This document shows positions 30,511 to 39,446 of a DNA stretch of 64,000 nucleotides, piece after piece. The stretch covers positions 248,001 to 312,000 of the forward strand of contig NZ_JAINFL010000007.1 of assembly GCF_022458895.1 (NCBI RefSeq). Direction: 5' to 3'. Every line of letters begins with the position of its first letter. The stretch's first letter is position 1. This stretch comes from Roseihalotalea indica. Lineage in GTDB: Bacteria; Bacteroidota; Bacteroidia; Cytophagales; Cyclobacteriaceae. Position numbers and translations under genes: made by a program. The notes below the pieces were generated by a model, which worked only from the letters and a program-made list of their open reading frames with translations, made no database searches and was not told where the DNA came from.

Positions 30511-30906
30511 AGCTACCATCACTAATGTCACTCAAGAAAACCTGAGCATGAATGACGATATGGCTCATACAGGTATCACTACCCAAGTGGGAAGTTTATA
30601 TATCGGACTGACGGCAAAGCCTTGTTTCACCTGGTTACAGAGAAAAACAATATGAACCTGTTCATATAAGTACAGGAGCTGGCAGGAGATATAAACCAGA
30701 AAAATGAGAATGGTACAACTCAAGCTGCAGATTACAGCCATGCAAGCTACTAACGAAGACGAACTGATACAGAAAATCGGGATCAACATCAATTTTCTCA
30801 AGGCAGAATCTTCCGAAGCAATTACCGGCATCTTAATGCGCGGGGCTTTCATTACCACGCTATATACTACTGGGTCCTTGGGAATACCGGGATTCAAATG
30901 AGAACA
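30511..30906 (+). other. Unidentified degraded coding remnant between receptor copies
   Basis: Between the decayed and intact receptors one frame reads almost continuously from about 30666 to a TAA at 30904-30906 with a single in-frame stop near 30751. It includes GRIFRSNYRHLNARGFHYHA and ends IYYWVLGNTGIQMRT. The composition is protein-like, but I do not recognise the family. It may be the tail of whatever gene was joined to the decayed receptor by deletion. Confidence 0.4.
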
Positions 30907-30925
30907 TAATCGAATATAACCTCAT

Positions 30926-33298
30926 ATGACCAAATCGAGTATTATTATCGCTCTATCGTTTCTGATATATTTATCAAACCTTTCGGGTCTATTAGCCCAG
31001 ACCGTCACGGTTTCCGGCTCGGTAGCCGATGAAAATGGCGGGCCGATTCCCGGCGCAACCGTACTCGTCGTAGACGCCGATAAAGGGGCCATCACGAACA
31101 TAGATGGGCAATACACCATCTCAGGATTACCACAGGGCCTGACTACCCTGCGGGTATCTTTTTTAGGCTATCGTACGCTGGAACAAGCGGTAGAGCTAGG
31201 AGGAAATGCCCGGGTTACGCAAAACTTTGTGCTTCAGGAAGGCGCGGTAGACCTGGAAGAAGTGACGGTGACTGGCAAAAGTATGGTACAGGAAGTAAGG
31301 GAAAAGGCTTTTAATGTAGAGGTCATTGATGCCAAAGGGTTGCACGCCACCTCACTGGACCTGGCTCACGCCCTGGACCGAAGCTCGGGAGTAAGGGTGC
31401 GGGAAAGCGGTGGAGTAGGTTCTCAAATGAATTTCTCCATCAATGGCTTTCGGGGCAACCAGGTACGGATTTTTATTGATGGCATTCCTATGGATAACCT
31501 GGGTTCGGCCTTTCAGTTGAACAACATTCCCGTGGGGCTGGCTGAGCGGATTGAGGTGTATAAAGGTGTAGTGCCCATCAGTCTAGGTTCCGATGCCCTG
31601 GGCGGGGCGGTAAACATCATTACCAACACCTACAACAAAAGCCACCTGGATGTCTCTTACTCCTACGGATCGTTCAACACCCACCGAACCATTGTAAATG
31701 CCATCTATGTAGCACCTGAATCAGGCTTTACCGTTCAGTTGAACGCCTTTCAGAACTATTCCAACAACAACTACAAGATGCGGGATATTGATGTGGCCGA
31801 CATCAATACCGGAGAGTACTTTCGCAACCAGACCGTAGAGCGCTTTCACGACACTTATCATAACGAGACGGCCATCGCCTACATTGGGTTTGTTAACAAG
31901 CCTTATGCCGACGAATTGCTGGTGGGTGCTACCCTGGGCCAGAACTATCGCGAAATACAGACCGGTGCCCGGGTAGCGGCAGTCTATGGAGCCTGGCACC
32001 GAAAAGGCGATATCGTGATGCCCCGACTCAAGTACCGGAAAGACGATCTGCTGATCAAGGGCCTGAACGTACGCTTAAACGCTAATTACAATCTGGGGTC
32101 GGAACAGAATATAGATACGTTGAACCGCCGCTACAACTGGTTTGGGCAGTACCGCGAATACACCTCACCCGGTGGAGAACGCTCCTATTCTCTGTACAAA
32201 TACCGTAACAATACCGGAGTAGTGATGGCCAATGCGGAGTATAAATTCCGGGAACAGCACACCCTAGCCCTGAGTAATACTTTAAACTCTTTTGACCGCG
32301 AGGGCCAGGACCAACTCAACCCTGACAATGATGATTTTAACGAACCTCGCAAAAATCTGAAGAACATTATCGGGTTTGGCTACACCTTTGAAAGTGATGC
32401 CTGGAATGCCTCGCTCTTCGTGAAAGATTACTTCCAGCAGAATAAGTTCACCAAGGTGACCGAACTGGAAGGATACAATAACTATGAGTACACCGACGCA
32501 GTAAATACCTTTAACAGCCTGGGCTACGGAACCGCTCTTACCTGGTTCCTGAACGATAACCTACAGTTTAAAGCTTCCTACGAAAAAAGCTACCGGCTTC
32601 CTGAATCGGATGAGTTGTTCGGTGATCTGATCAACCTGGAGGGCAATATCGATTTAAAGCCCGAACACAGTAATAATTTTAATCTGGGAGGAAGTGCCTG
32701 GATCAATACTAATAAATACAACCGGTTTAATGTCAATCTAAGTGGTTTTTATCGCCACGCCCAAGACTTTATCCGACCCCGGCTCAACAACAATCAGGTA
32801 ATGATTGTGATGGACAACCTCGGCAGTGTAACCAATGTAGGGATTGATGGCGAAATCCGGTATCAGCACAAAAACGCTCTAAGCGCGGGGATCAACCTTT
32901 CCTATCAGGACCTGCGCAACAATACCCAGTTTGAAGGCGGACAAACCATTGAGAGCTCCGTATACCGCGACCGTATACCCAACGAACCTTTTCTGTTTGG
33001 CAACGGTGATGTCACCTATACTTTTGACAACCTGTGGAACAAAGGGCACCGCCTGAATATCGGTTATAACCTGCTCTACGTGCATGCCTTTTACCTGTAC
33101 TGGCCCAGTCAGGGTAGTGAAAAATTTGATATCCCCGAACAGATATCCCACGAGCTGACGCTTAGCTACTTTCTGAACGACAAGTTTCAGTTTACCGCCG
33201 AGTGCAAAAACCTGGCTGACGGAAAACTATATGACAATTTCAGTCTGCAAAAGCCCGGCAGAAACTTCACCGGCAAAATCAGATATAACATTTTCTAA
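30926..33298 (+). CDS. TonB-dependent receptor, siderophore-type (XusA-like)
   Basis: A 790-residue outer-membrane receptor. A signal peptide (about 1-25) is followed by a carboxypeptidase-like beta domain (about 29-110; VADENGGPIPGATVLVVDAD), the plug (about 115-235; QMNFSINGFRGNQVRIFIDG, then GSDALGGAVNIITN) and a 22-strand-type barrel ending GRNFTGKIRYNIF. It is shorter than SusC receptors and lacks a SusD partner. The following genes, a DUF4374 lipoprotein and, further on, a PepSY membrane protein, match the XusABC xenosiderophore system of Bacteroides thetaiotaomicron, so ferric-siderophore or haem-like iron uptake is the best inference. No Fur box was identified. Confidence 0.9.
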   Translation: MTKSSIIIALSFLIYLSNLSGLLAQTVTVSGSVADENGGPIPGATVLVVDADKGAITNIDGQYTISGLPQGLTTLRVSFLGYRTLEQAVELGGNARVTQNFVLQEGAVDLEEVTVTGKSMVQEVREKAFNVEVIDAKGLHATSLDLAHALDRSSGVRVRESGGVGSQMNFSINGFRGNQVRIFIDGIPMDNLGSAFQLNNIPVGLAERIEVYKGVVPISLGSDALGGAVNIITNTYNKSHLDVSYSYGSFNTHRTIVNAIYVAPESGFTVQLNAFQNYSNNNYKMRDIDVADINTGEYFRNQTVERFHDTYHNETAIAYIGFVNKPYADELLVGATLGQNYREIQTGARVAAVYGAWHRKGDIVMPRLKYRKDDLLIKGLNVRLNANYNLGSEQNIDTLNRRYNWFGQYREYTSPGGERSYSLYKYRNNTGVVMANAEYKFREQHTLALSNTLNSFDREGQDQLNPDNDDFNEPRKNLKNIIGFGYTFESDAWNASLFVKDYFQQNKFTKVTELEGYNNYEYTDAVNTFNSLGYGTALTWFLNDNLQFKASYEKSYRLPESDELFGDLINLEGNIDLKPEHSNNFNLGGSAWINTNKYNRFNVNLSGFYRHAQDFIRPRLNNNQVMIVMDNLGSVTNVGIDGEIRYQHKNALSAGINLSYQDLRNNTQFEGGQTIESSVYRDRIPNEPFLFGNGDVTYTFDNLWNKGHRLNIGYNLLYVHAFYLYWPSQGSEKFDIPEQISHELTLSYFLNDKFQFTAECKNLADGKLYDNFSLQKPGRNFTGKIRYNIF

Positions 33299-33319
33299 TA
33301 TTTTAAACACTATATAACC

Positions 33320-34579
33320 ATGAAAAGCATTCATTTATTTTTTATTCTACTTGTTGGCAGCTTGCTATTGGGCAGTTGTGACGATGAAGGAAGCGATACG
33401 CCAACTCCTGATCTGGGGGAAGGAACCGAATCTGGCTCAAAATTTATTATAACGGCAACCCCCTTAGCCTCTGAAGGCGTGGCAGACTATATTCTGACAG
33501 CAGATGATCTGAGCACCGGAAGCGTAAGCACCACCGGTAATGGTATTGAACAGGACGGCACCTACCGGTACTACGTGACCAACAATAACAAATTCTTTAG
33601 CATGCTGTACGGACAGGGAAACCCCGGTGCCGTAACCACCTATGAGTTAAACGCCGAAGGAGAACTGGAAATGCTGTCGGATTTTCAATCGGAAACGGTG
33701 CGCGCCTTTGCCGCAGTGGATGACGATATCCTGACCATTAAAATGACCGCCAGTGCCGATGATCCCTATCTATACTGGTACCGCATCAGCACCAATTCCC
33801 TGACTATTGTAGACGAAGGTCAGATCAACGCCCAGGAAGTAGCTGATAAGGAAAATGGGGAACTGTCTTACTTCTCGTGGATTACTCCTAAAGATGACAA
33901 GGTATACCTGCCCTACTTCACCATCAAGGGAACACCGGAAGGAAACTGGGGAACTGACTACCCCGATGAAGCCAACATAGCGGTATACTCTTACCCTGAA
34001 ATGGAACTACTGGAGACGCTAACCGATGACCGAACCAGCTTTATTGGCCGGTATTTCACCAGTGGACTCACCTTCGATGAACAGGGCGACGGCTATGCTT
34101 TTTCTTCAGCGGTTCCCATGGACGCTGATTATCAGCTTGTCCCAACCCTGCCATCGGCGGTGACCCGGGTTTCCAACGCTACCGGAGACTTTGATGACTA
34201 TTACTTTAACCTGGAAGAAGCTTCTGACGGGTACGTGATTGATTCTCATATTTATGCTGGCAATGGCAAATTTATCGGCATCATGCAAAACAAGGCTGAA
34301 ATGAATACTGCCTGGGGTGGTGGTACTGAATACGCCATCATTGATGTGTACAATAAGACTTTTAGCTGGGTGACCGGCATGCCTGATGGGGCCACGGTAA
34401 CCAATGTAACCACGGGTGGCAATAACCTGGTTTCCGAAGATGGTAGCACAGTGTATGTAGGCGTAACCACCGAGACCGGAAGTTTTGTGTACAACATTGA
34501 CGTAGCCAGCGCAACGGCTACGCAAGGGCTTGAAGTGGAAGGTGGCATCATTACAGCCATCAACATGCTGACGTACTAG
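33320..34579 (+). CDS. DUF4374 surface lipoprotein (XusB-like)
   Basis: A 419-residue lipoprotein: signal LLVGSLLLGSCDDEGSD with the lipobox Cys near residue 20, then a Ser/Thr/Pro-rich linker and a repeated beta structure consistent with a propeller (segments such as YYVTNNNKFFSMLYGQGNPG, then YLYWYRIST and YAIIDVYNKTFSWVTG). This pattern matches DUF4374 proteins. In the XusABC system the DUF4374 lipoprotein XusB binds ferric siderophores on the cell surface and passes them to the receptor. The gene begins 21 nt after the receptor gene, supporting a joint role. The ligand cannot be predicted. Confidence 0.85.
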   Translation: MKSIHLFFILLVGSLLLGSCDDEGSDTPTPDLGEGTESGSKFIITATPLASEGVADYILTADDLSTGSVSTTGNGIEQDGTYRYYVTNNNKFFSMLYGQGNPGAVTTYELNAEGELEMLSDFQSETVRAFAAVDDDILTIKMTASADDPYLYWYRISTNSLTIVDEGQINAQEVADKENGELSYFSWITPKDDKVYLPYFTIKGTPEGNWGTDYPDEANIAVYSYPEMELLETLTDDRTSFIGRYFTSGLTFDEQGDGYAFSSAVPMDADYQLVPTLPSAVTRVSNATGDFDDYYFNLEEASDGYVIDSHIYAGNGKFIGIMQNKAEMNTAWGGGTEYAIIDVYNKTFSWVTGMPDGATVTNVTTGGNNLVSEDGSTVYVGVTTETGSFVYNIDVASATATQGLEVEGGIITAINMLTY

Positions 34580-34589
34580 ATTTTTGTTT

Positions 34590-34633
34590 CCCCTAACAGC
34601 ATAATCTCTCACGCAGGGCTTATGCTGTTGGGG
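34590..34633 (+). promoter_or_regulatory. Hairpin after the DUF4374 gene
   Basis: CCCC-T-AACAGCATAA (34590-34604) pairs with TTATGCTGTT-GGGG (34620-34633): 14 base pairs with one bulged T around a 15-nt loop. No T-run follows, so it may be an intra-operon attenuator or processing site separating the two highly expressed surface genes from the inner-membrane genes. Confidence 0.6.
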
Positions 34634-34711
34634 TTCCTGGAAAAATATTCAACACGCAGACAACAGAAACTACTCAATCACTTTCTTTACTCATTTAAAT
34701 TGAAAACAATT

Positions 34712-35434
34712 ATGAAAAAGAACATAAAAGGGCTTTGTTTACTACTGCTCTTTTCTATCGTCAGCCTAAGCTCAAGCTATGCCCATGCCCTGTATATCGA
34801 CACTGAGGTAACGGGTAAGTCCGGCTCCAGTCACGCGGTAAAAGTGTACTACAGCGAGTTTGCCGACCGAAAAGATGAGAAGATCAAAGACTGGTACTCC
34901 GATGTGGCCAAATTTGAGCTATGGGTAGTGGCTCCTGATGGAAAGCGAAGCCAATTGCCAACCACGGCGCAGGATGATCACTATGTTGCGGAGTTTGTAC
35001 CTGAGCAACAAGGCATTTACCGGCTGGAGATCAATCATACCGCCGAAGATCCGGGTGATGGTACCGCCTACCAGTTCAATGCTTTTGCCCATGTACAGGT
35101 AGGCAAAGCTTCGCCTACACCTCCCATTACAGGTAACAACAATGTTTTAGCACTGATTGAAGAAGGTTCTTCCCTGAAAAACGATAAAACCAAAACCTTC
35201 AAAACCTACCTGAATGGTGAACTAAAAGGCAACGTAACTACCACCGTCTTCTTACCTTCCGGTGAAACCAAAGAAATAGAAAGCAATGCGGAGGGCGTAC
35301 TGGAAATTGACCTGGAAGAGGAGGGACGGCATTTTCTGGAAGCAACCGTCTACCATAAAGATGAGGCTGGTGAAACAAAGAAAGCCGCTTACAAATCGGT
35401 ATGGCGTTGCGCTACTCAGAAGATTGATATTTAA
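34712..35434 (+). CDS. DUF4198-like periplasmic protein
   Basis: The ATG at 34712 gives a Sec signal peptide (LCLLLLFSIVSLSSSYAHA) directly followed by HALYIDTEV, the usual start of mature DUF4198-like metal-uptake accessory proteins; an earlier in-frame start at 34622 would add 30 unrelated residues. The remainder (240 residues in all) is two beta-sandwich-like parts with WYSDVAKFELWVVAPDGK and a C-terminal carboxypeptidase-like domain (ETKEIESNAEGVLEIDLEEE). There is no membrane anchor. It sits in an iron-uptake operon and may bind the metal or complex in the periplasm. The function is not established. Confidence 0.65.
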   Translation: MKKNIKGLCLLLLFSIVSLSSSYAHALYIDTEVTGKSGSSHAVKVYYSEFADRKDEKIKDWYSDVAKFELWVVAPDGKRSQLPTTAQDDHYVAEFVPEQQGIYRLEINHTAEDPGDGTAYQFNAFAHVQVGKASPTPPITGNNNVLALIEEGSSLKNDKTKTFKTYLNGELKGNVTTTVFLPSGETKEIESNAEGVLEIDLEEEGRHFLEATVYHKDEAGETKKAAYKSVWRCATQKIDI

Positions 35435-35464
35435 CTGTTTCGCTTTTAAGATTCTGCCCACGCT

Positions 35465-35791
35465 ATGATTACTCTTAGTTTCTTTCTTACTTTTTTAGGT
35501 TTTTATATGTTTTATAATACCTCCCAGCGAGCTAAGCTCATCCGTACCAACGGGCTGGAGATATGGGTGCAGGACCACCATCAGCCGGCTAAATATGCTG
35601 GCGGCTTTTTGTTTCTGGTGGCACTGATACTCTGTATTCTCCAATTTGGCGTGGGTTCAGGAATCTTCTCCTTTTTTGTCATGCTCATGACGGTGGGCAG
35701 TCTGATTATACTGTTATCGCCCCTGCAATACATCAACTACCGAACTGTTTCCGGAGTATTTTTACTATCCATCCTCCTAGAAATCATTTGA
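35465..35791 (+). CDS. Small membrane protein, DUF3325-like
   Basis: A 108-residue protein with three to four hydrophobic helices (segments near 1-18, 45-62, 65-82 and 92-108) and the loop SQRAKLIRTNGLEIWVQDHH. Size, topology and position between a receptor and a PepSY gene resemble the DUF3325 proteins encoded beside PepSY proteins in proteobacterial siderophore operons such as fpvGHJK. The similarity is by pattern, not by a strong motif. It ends 3 nt before the next small membrane gene. Confidence 0.6.
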   Translation: MITLSFFLTFLGFYMFYNTSQRAKLIRTNGLEIWVQDHHQPAKYAGGFLFLVALILCILQFGVGSGIFSFFVMLMTVGSLIILLSPLQYINYRTVSGVFLLSILLEII

Positions 35792-35794
35792 CGT

Positions 35795-36094
35795 ATGCCT
35801 GCACAGAAAAAATATCTAAGCAGCCCCAGCCAGCGTTTCGCTAAAATCACTGCGGGACTTATTGGCGGCTATATGGTCACCGTTTCGCTGCATCTGGCGC
35901 TGGCCCACTATTTCAATCACGTAGATGTGATCATGACCTTGAGATTCGGCGGGTTCATCCTGTGGGTTGGCTTGCTGATCGTTGCCTTTCTGGTGAAAAA
36001 CGGTTGGAAAATCTGGGGGCTTTACCTGCTGATCACCCTGGTTTTTTCGGTCATCTTTTATTTCAGTAATACCTATCATCCTATCCTACCATGA
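35795..36094 (+). CDS. Small membrane protein, DUF3649-like
   Basis: A 99-residue protein with three predicted membrane helices (about 15-36, 45-66 and 73-92). The first helix, AKITAGLIGGYMVTVSLHLALAHYF split over two stretches, is rich in Gly and His as in DUF3649 iron-uptake proteins. Its ATGA overlaps the start of the PepSY gene by 4 nt, a sign of translational coupling and probably of a membrane complex with it. Confidence 0.6.
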   Translation: MPAQKKYLSSPSQRFAKITAGLIGGYMVTVSLHLALAHYFNHVDVIMTLRFGGFILWVGLLIVAFLVKNGWKIWGLYLLITLVFSVIFYFSNTYHPILP

Positions 36095-37728
36095 AAATGA
36101 GTAACCGGGTTTATAACATCTTATTTCACACTCATACCATCAGTGGGATTGTGATCAGTGCGATTCTGTACGTCATATTTTTTGCTGGCTCTTTTTCTTT
36201 CTTTCGGGATGAGATCATTAGTTGGGAACGGAACGAGCCTGTGCAGGAAAGCAGCATTCCGGACCTGGACCTTAATGTGCTACTCGACACACTCAGCCAG
36301 CGGTATGATACCTACGGCCGGGATATTTCTTTTACCCGCTACGTGGAAGACCAACGCATTGCAGTAAGCCTCTCCGCTCCTAAAGACACTACCGCCCAAC
36401 AACAGGGTGGCCGAAGAAGAGGCGAGTACTTCGCTATGAATGTTGACGATTACCAGACGTATACGTATGCTGGCAACTACTCCATTGGTGAGTTTTTGTA
36501 TCGGCTGCATTTTCTGGCCCAGCTTAATCTTTACGGAAGATCTGGGTACCTGATCGCAGGTATTGTGTCTTTTTTCTTCCTCTTTGCCGTAGTAACCGGG
36601 GTGCTGGTGCATTGGAAAAAAATCGTCTCTAATTTTTATGTTTTCCGGCCCCAGGCCAGCCTGAAAAACATTTGGACAGACGCCCACACGGCTTTAGGTA
36701 TCTTAGGCCTACCCTACCAGTTCGTGTATGCGGTCACTGGTGTTTTCCTGATCGTTGGTACCACCATCATGTCGCCCCCGGTGTTAAAATATATTTATGG
36801 TGGAGACACCGAAAAGATGTACGATGACTTCGGCTATGGCACCAAGGAGTTTCCTATGGCGATGGAGAAGCAGAGCGAAGCAATAGACCTTAACCGCTTT
36901 GTAGACCAGGCAACCGCTCGCTGGCCTGAGTTCTACGTCAGATCGGTCAACCTGTACAATTACGGTGATGCCAGTATGCATGTGGCAGTGACGGGCCACC
37001 CGGAATATACCTCCAAGTTGTTGGGCGAAGGCGAGTTGGTTTTTAATGCCGCCAGTGGGGAGATTGTATCCGAAAAAGATCCATTCAGTCATACCTCCTA
37101 TCTGGACGGTGCCTCCGGGATATTGTACCGGCTGCACTTCGGAGATTTCGGCGGAGTCGGGCTGAGAGTTGTGTATTTTGTGCTGGGAATTGTCTCCTGC
37201 TTCGTCATCCTTTCCGGGGTGCTTATCTGGCTGGTGGCCCGCGATAAGCGGAATATGGATGAAAAGAAACGTAAGTTTAACAACTGGCTGGGGTGGGTCT
37301 ATCTGGCCATCTGCCTCAGCATGTATCCGACCACAGCGTTTACGTTCCTGGGCGTGAAGTTATTTGTCACTGAGTTTGATGCCTCTCGCATGACATCCAT
37401 TTATCATATCTTTTTCTATTCCTGGCTGGCGTTTATTGTCTTGTTTACCGCCAAACGAGATAACTTCTTTACCAATAAGTTTTGTCTGATCATCGGTGCG
37501 GTATTAGGCATGCTAGTGCCGATAGCCAATGGCATCATCTCCGGCAACTGGATATGGATTACCTATACTAAGGGTTACGATGATATCTTCTTGATAGATG
37601 TATTCTGGCTGATCCTCTCTATCGTCACTTTTCTGGTAGCTATTGGATTAAAACAAAAAGATACCGGTAAGCCTAAACTCCGCCCGGCCAGCAGCAAACC
37701 CAAAGTTTTGGTTAACGAGGGTAGCTAA
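36091..37728 (+). CDS. PepSY-associated inner-membrane protein (XusC/FpvG-like ferri-siderophore reductase candidate)
   Basis: A 545-residue protein with the PepSY-TM layout: a first helix with conserved His (ILFHTHTISGIVISAILYV), a large periplasmic loop with PepSY-like segments, paired helices (YLIAGIVSFFFLFAVVTGVLVHWKK and later VYFVLGIVSCFVILSGVLIW shown by their central parts), and extra C-terminal helices (about 400-530). In Pseudomonas FpvG and in XusC this type of protein is linked to reduction or release of iron from imported siderophores. It closes the six-gene operon. Conserved histidines in the helices could bind haem, which is inference. Confidence 0.82.
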   Translation: MKMSNRVYNILFHTHTISGIVISAILYVIFFAGSFSFFRDEIISWERNEPVQESSIPDLDLNVLLDTLSQRYDTYGRDISFTRYVEDQRIAVSLSAPKDTTAQQQGGRRRGEYFAMNVDDYQTYTYAGNYSIGEFLYRLHFLAQLNLYGRSGYLIAGIVSFFFLFAVVTGVLVHWKKIVSNFYVFRPQASLKNIWTDAHTALGILGLPYQFVYAVTGVFLIVGTTIMSPPVLKYIYGGDTEKMYDDFGYGTKEFPMAMEKQSEAIDLNRFVDQATARWPEFYVRSVNLYNYGDASMHVAVTGHPEYTSKLLGEGELVFNAASGEIVSEKDPFSHTSYLDGASGILYRLHFGDFGGVGLRVVYFVLGIVSCFVILSGVLIWLVARDKRNMDEKKRKFNNWLGWVYLAICLSMYPTTAFTFLGVKLFVTEFDASRMTSIYHIFFYSWLAFIVLFTAKRDNFFTNKFCLIIGAVLGMLVPIANGIISGNWIWITYTKGYDDIFLIDVFWLILSIVTFLVAIGLKQKDTGKPKLRPASSKPKVLVNEGS

Positions 37729-38029
37729 TTGGGGACCAAACAAGGTAGGTATGGAATAAATCAAATCAGGAAGTTATAGTTTGAAGAAAAAATGATAAGT
37801 AGTTAGTATCGGGTCTAGATCTAGTCTGCAATAGTTTTAAATCAGCTAAATGCCTTTCTAAGATGGTAAAATAGAGGCTATAAGGATCATTGATTACTCA
37901 TCAGATGGTAATGGCAGGTGGATAATCCAAATTGTAAGTAAATCACTTAATCGCCTCTCCTTGTATAAACGTATTAGTGCTAAACGATTATTCTATTGGC
38001 TTGCACCTTTTTGTTTTCTTCAATGCCGG
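37729..38029. other. 301-bp convergent intergenic region
   Basis: Lies between the 3' end of the PepSY gene and the 3' end of the dehydrogenase gene on the opposite strand. I found no hairpin with a T-run, no recognisable coding remnant and no repeat in it. Confidence 0.5.
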
Positions 38030-39004
38030 TTATGAAGCTTTGGGACGTCCTACCACGTGAGGGGGAGTTTTGCCTTCAAAGAAAGTAATCAGGTTTCGGG
38101 TTGCTTCATGGGCCATAGCGATACGAGCCTCAATCGTTTCAGTACCGATATGAGGAGTGAGCACTACGTTATCCATCGTCAGCAGTTCTTCAGAAATGTG
38201 CGGCTCTTCCTCGAAAACATCCAAAGCGGCCCCACCTAGTTTTCCTGCCTGTAACTGTCGGATTAGGGCTTGCTCATCAATTACTGGTCCGCGAGCAGTA
38301 TTGATCAGAAAAGCACCCGGTTTCATTCGTTCTAACTCCTCAGCTCCCAGCAAATGGTGAGTGGCTTCAGTGAGGGGAGTATGAAGGCTCACAATATCTG
38401 CTTGTTCCAACAGCTCGTTTAAGGGCAGGTAGGTAGCGCTCACTTCATTTTCAAAGTGCTCGAAAAGCTGATGCCGCTGATAATACACAATACGCATTCC
38501 AAAAGTGATGGCACGTCGGGCTACGGCGCGTCCAATGCGCCCCATGCCGATAATACCCAGAGTTTTGCCATGTAAGGAGTGTCCGGTATGTTTCTGCAAC
38601 ATGCCCCAGGTAAAATCACTGCGGTCTCCGCGAAGTTTACGGTCGCAATAGGTGATATTTCGCATTAGGGACAGCATCAGTCCGAAAGCCGTTTCAGCGG
38701 TGGCTTCGGTAACTGCCGTAGGAGTATTGGTAACAGTAATGCCTTTTTCGGTAGCATAATCTACATCGATGCTGTCGTAGCCTACACCGTAGTTGGCAAT
38801 GATCTTTAATTTTGCAGCAGCATCAATTGTTTCTGCATTGACGGGTACATTAATGGCCAGGTAGCCGTCTACATCGGCAATCTGCTCCAGGATTTCCTCA
38901 GCAGAAAACGCACGTTTATCCGATGGGTATACTACCTCAAAGTGTTCTCTAAGCGGTTTTAGCCCTTCTTCGGGTAGGGTATAAGGTACAAGGATTTTTG
39001 GCAT
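38030..39004 (-). CDS. D-isomer-specific 2-hydroxyacid dehydrogenase (glyoxylate/hydroxypyruvate reductase-like)
   Basis: A 324-residue NAD(P)-dependent enzyme. The Rossmann motif is GKTLGIIGMGRIGRAVA (about 145-161). The catalytic trio is in place: Arg in NTARGPVIDEQAL, Glu in ALDVFEEEPH and His in VVLTPHIGTETIEARI. The substrate-binding N-terminal part contains IIANYGVGYDSIDVDYATEKGI. It lacks the ACT domain of long serine-pathway enzymes, so glyoxylate, hydroxypyruvate or another 2-keto acid is more likely than 3-phosphoglycerate, though short SerA forms exist. The gene stands alone; the PepSY operon converges on it and the trpCF unit lies upstream on the same strand. Confidence 0.85.
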   Translation of the reverse strand: MPKILVPYTLPEEGLKPLREHFEVVYPSDKRAFSAEEILEQIADVDGYLAINVPVNAETIDAAAKLKIIANYGVGYDSIDVDYATEKGITVTNTPTAVTEATAETAFGLMLSLMRNITYCDRKLRGDRSDFTWGMLQKHTGHSLHGKTLGIIGMGRIGRAVARRAITFGMRIVYYQRHQLFEHFENEVSATYLPLNELLEQADIVSLHTPLTEATHHLLGAEELERMKPGAFLINTARGPVIDEQALIRQLQAGKLGGAALDVFEEEPHISEELLTMDNVVLTPHIGTETIEARIAMAHEATRNLITFFEGKTPPHVVGRPKAS

Positions 39005-39446
39005 GGGTGTAAAAAATTACTGAAATCGTCGGTTAAACTATTTATTAATTAGGGTAAAGAATATCAGGAAAGGATAATAAATATTCCCTGAACCGTAGTA
39101 CCATAGGAGGGTGTCTGATCAGGGGTTGGTTTGCCTTCCAGGGGTAAGCCTCTAAAAATACGATTCATGCTGTTGCTAGTGGCATACATATGGCCCTTTA
39201 CTTTCTTGCAGAAAAGGGCTTTTGTTCTTAAAAAAACAGCCAAAGCATGGTTGAAAACTTTGATTATAGTATGATCTAGCTGGCGTACCATGTGATTGTA
39301 AAGGTAAAAATAAAACCGTCTAACGACGGTCTTTTCTATAACGGGTTCTGATAGATTTTGTGTTCTAAAATTAATAAAAATACAGCTTATAAGTTTGCTG
39401 AACAGCTATCTGCCTTTGATGGATTACTCTTATTAGGGTAGTTCAG
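39005..39446 (-). other. 442-bp intergenic region downstream of trpF
   Basis: Contains the probable trpF terminator (39305-39330). A 75-codon open frame on the - strand at 39064-39291 has no recognisable family or start signal, and I do not call it a gene. Nothing else was seen. Confidence 0.5.
39305..39330 (-). terminator. Probable terminator of the trpC-trpF unit
   Basis: On the - strand, ACCGTC (39330-39325) and GACGGT (39320-39315) form a 6-bp stem with a 4-nt loop followed by a T-rich stretch (TTTATTTTTA). It is 117 nt after the trpF stop. If correct, trpB and trpA are not cotranscribed with trpC-trpF here. Confidence 0.65.

Noticed and set aside
39064..39291. A 75-codon open frame on the - strand downstream of trpF
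   Set aside because: No recognisable family or start signal, low-complexity flanks, and it lies upstream of a probable terminator. The composition gives no support for a gene.
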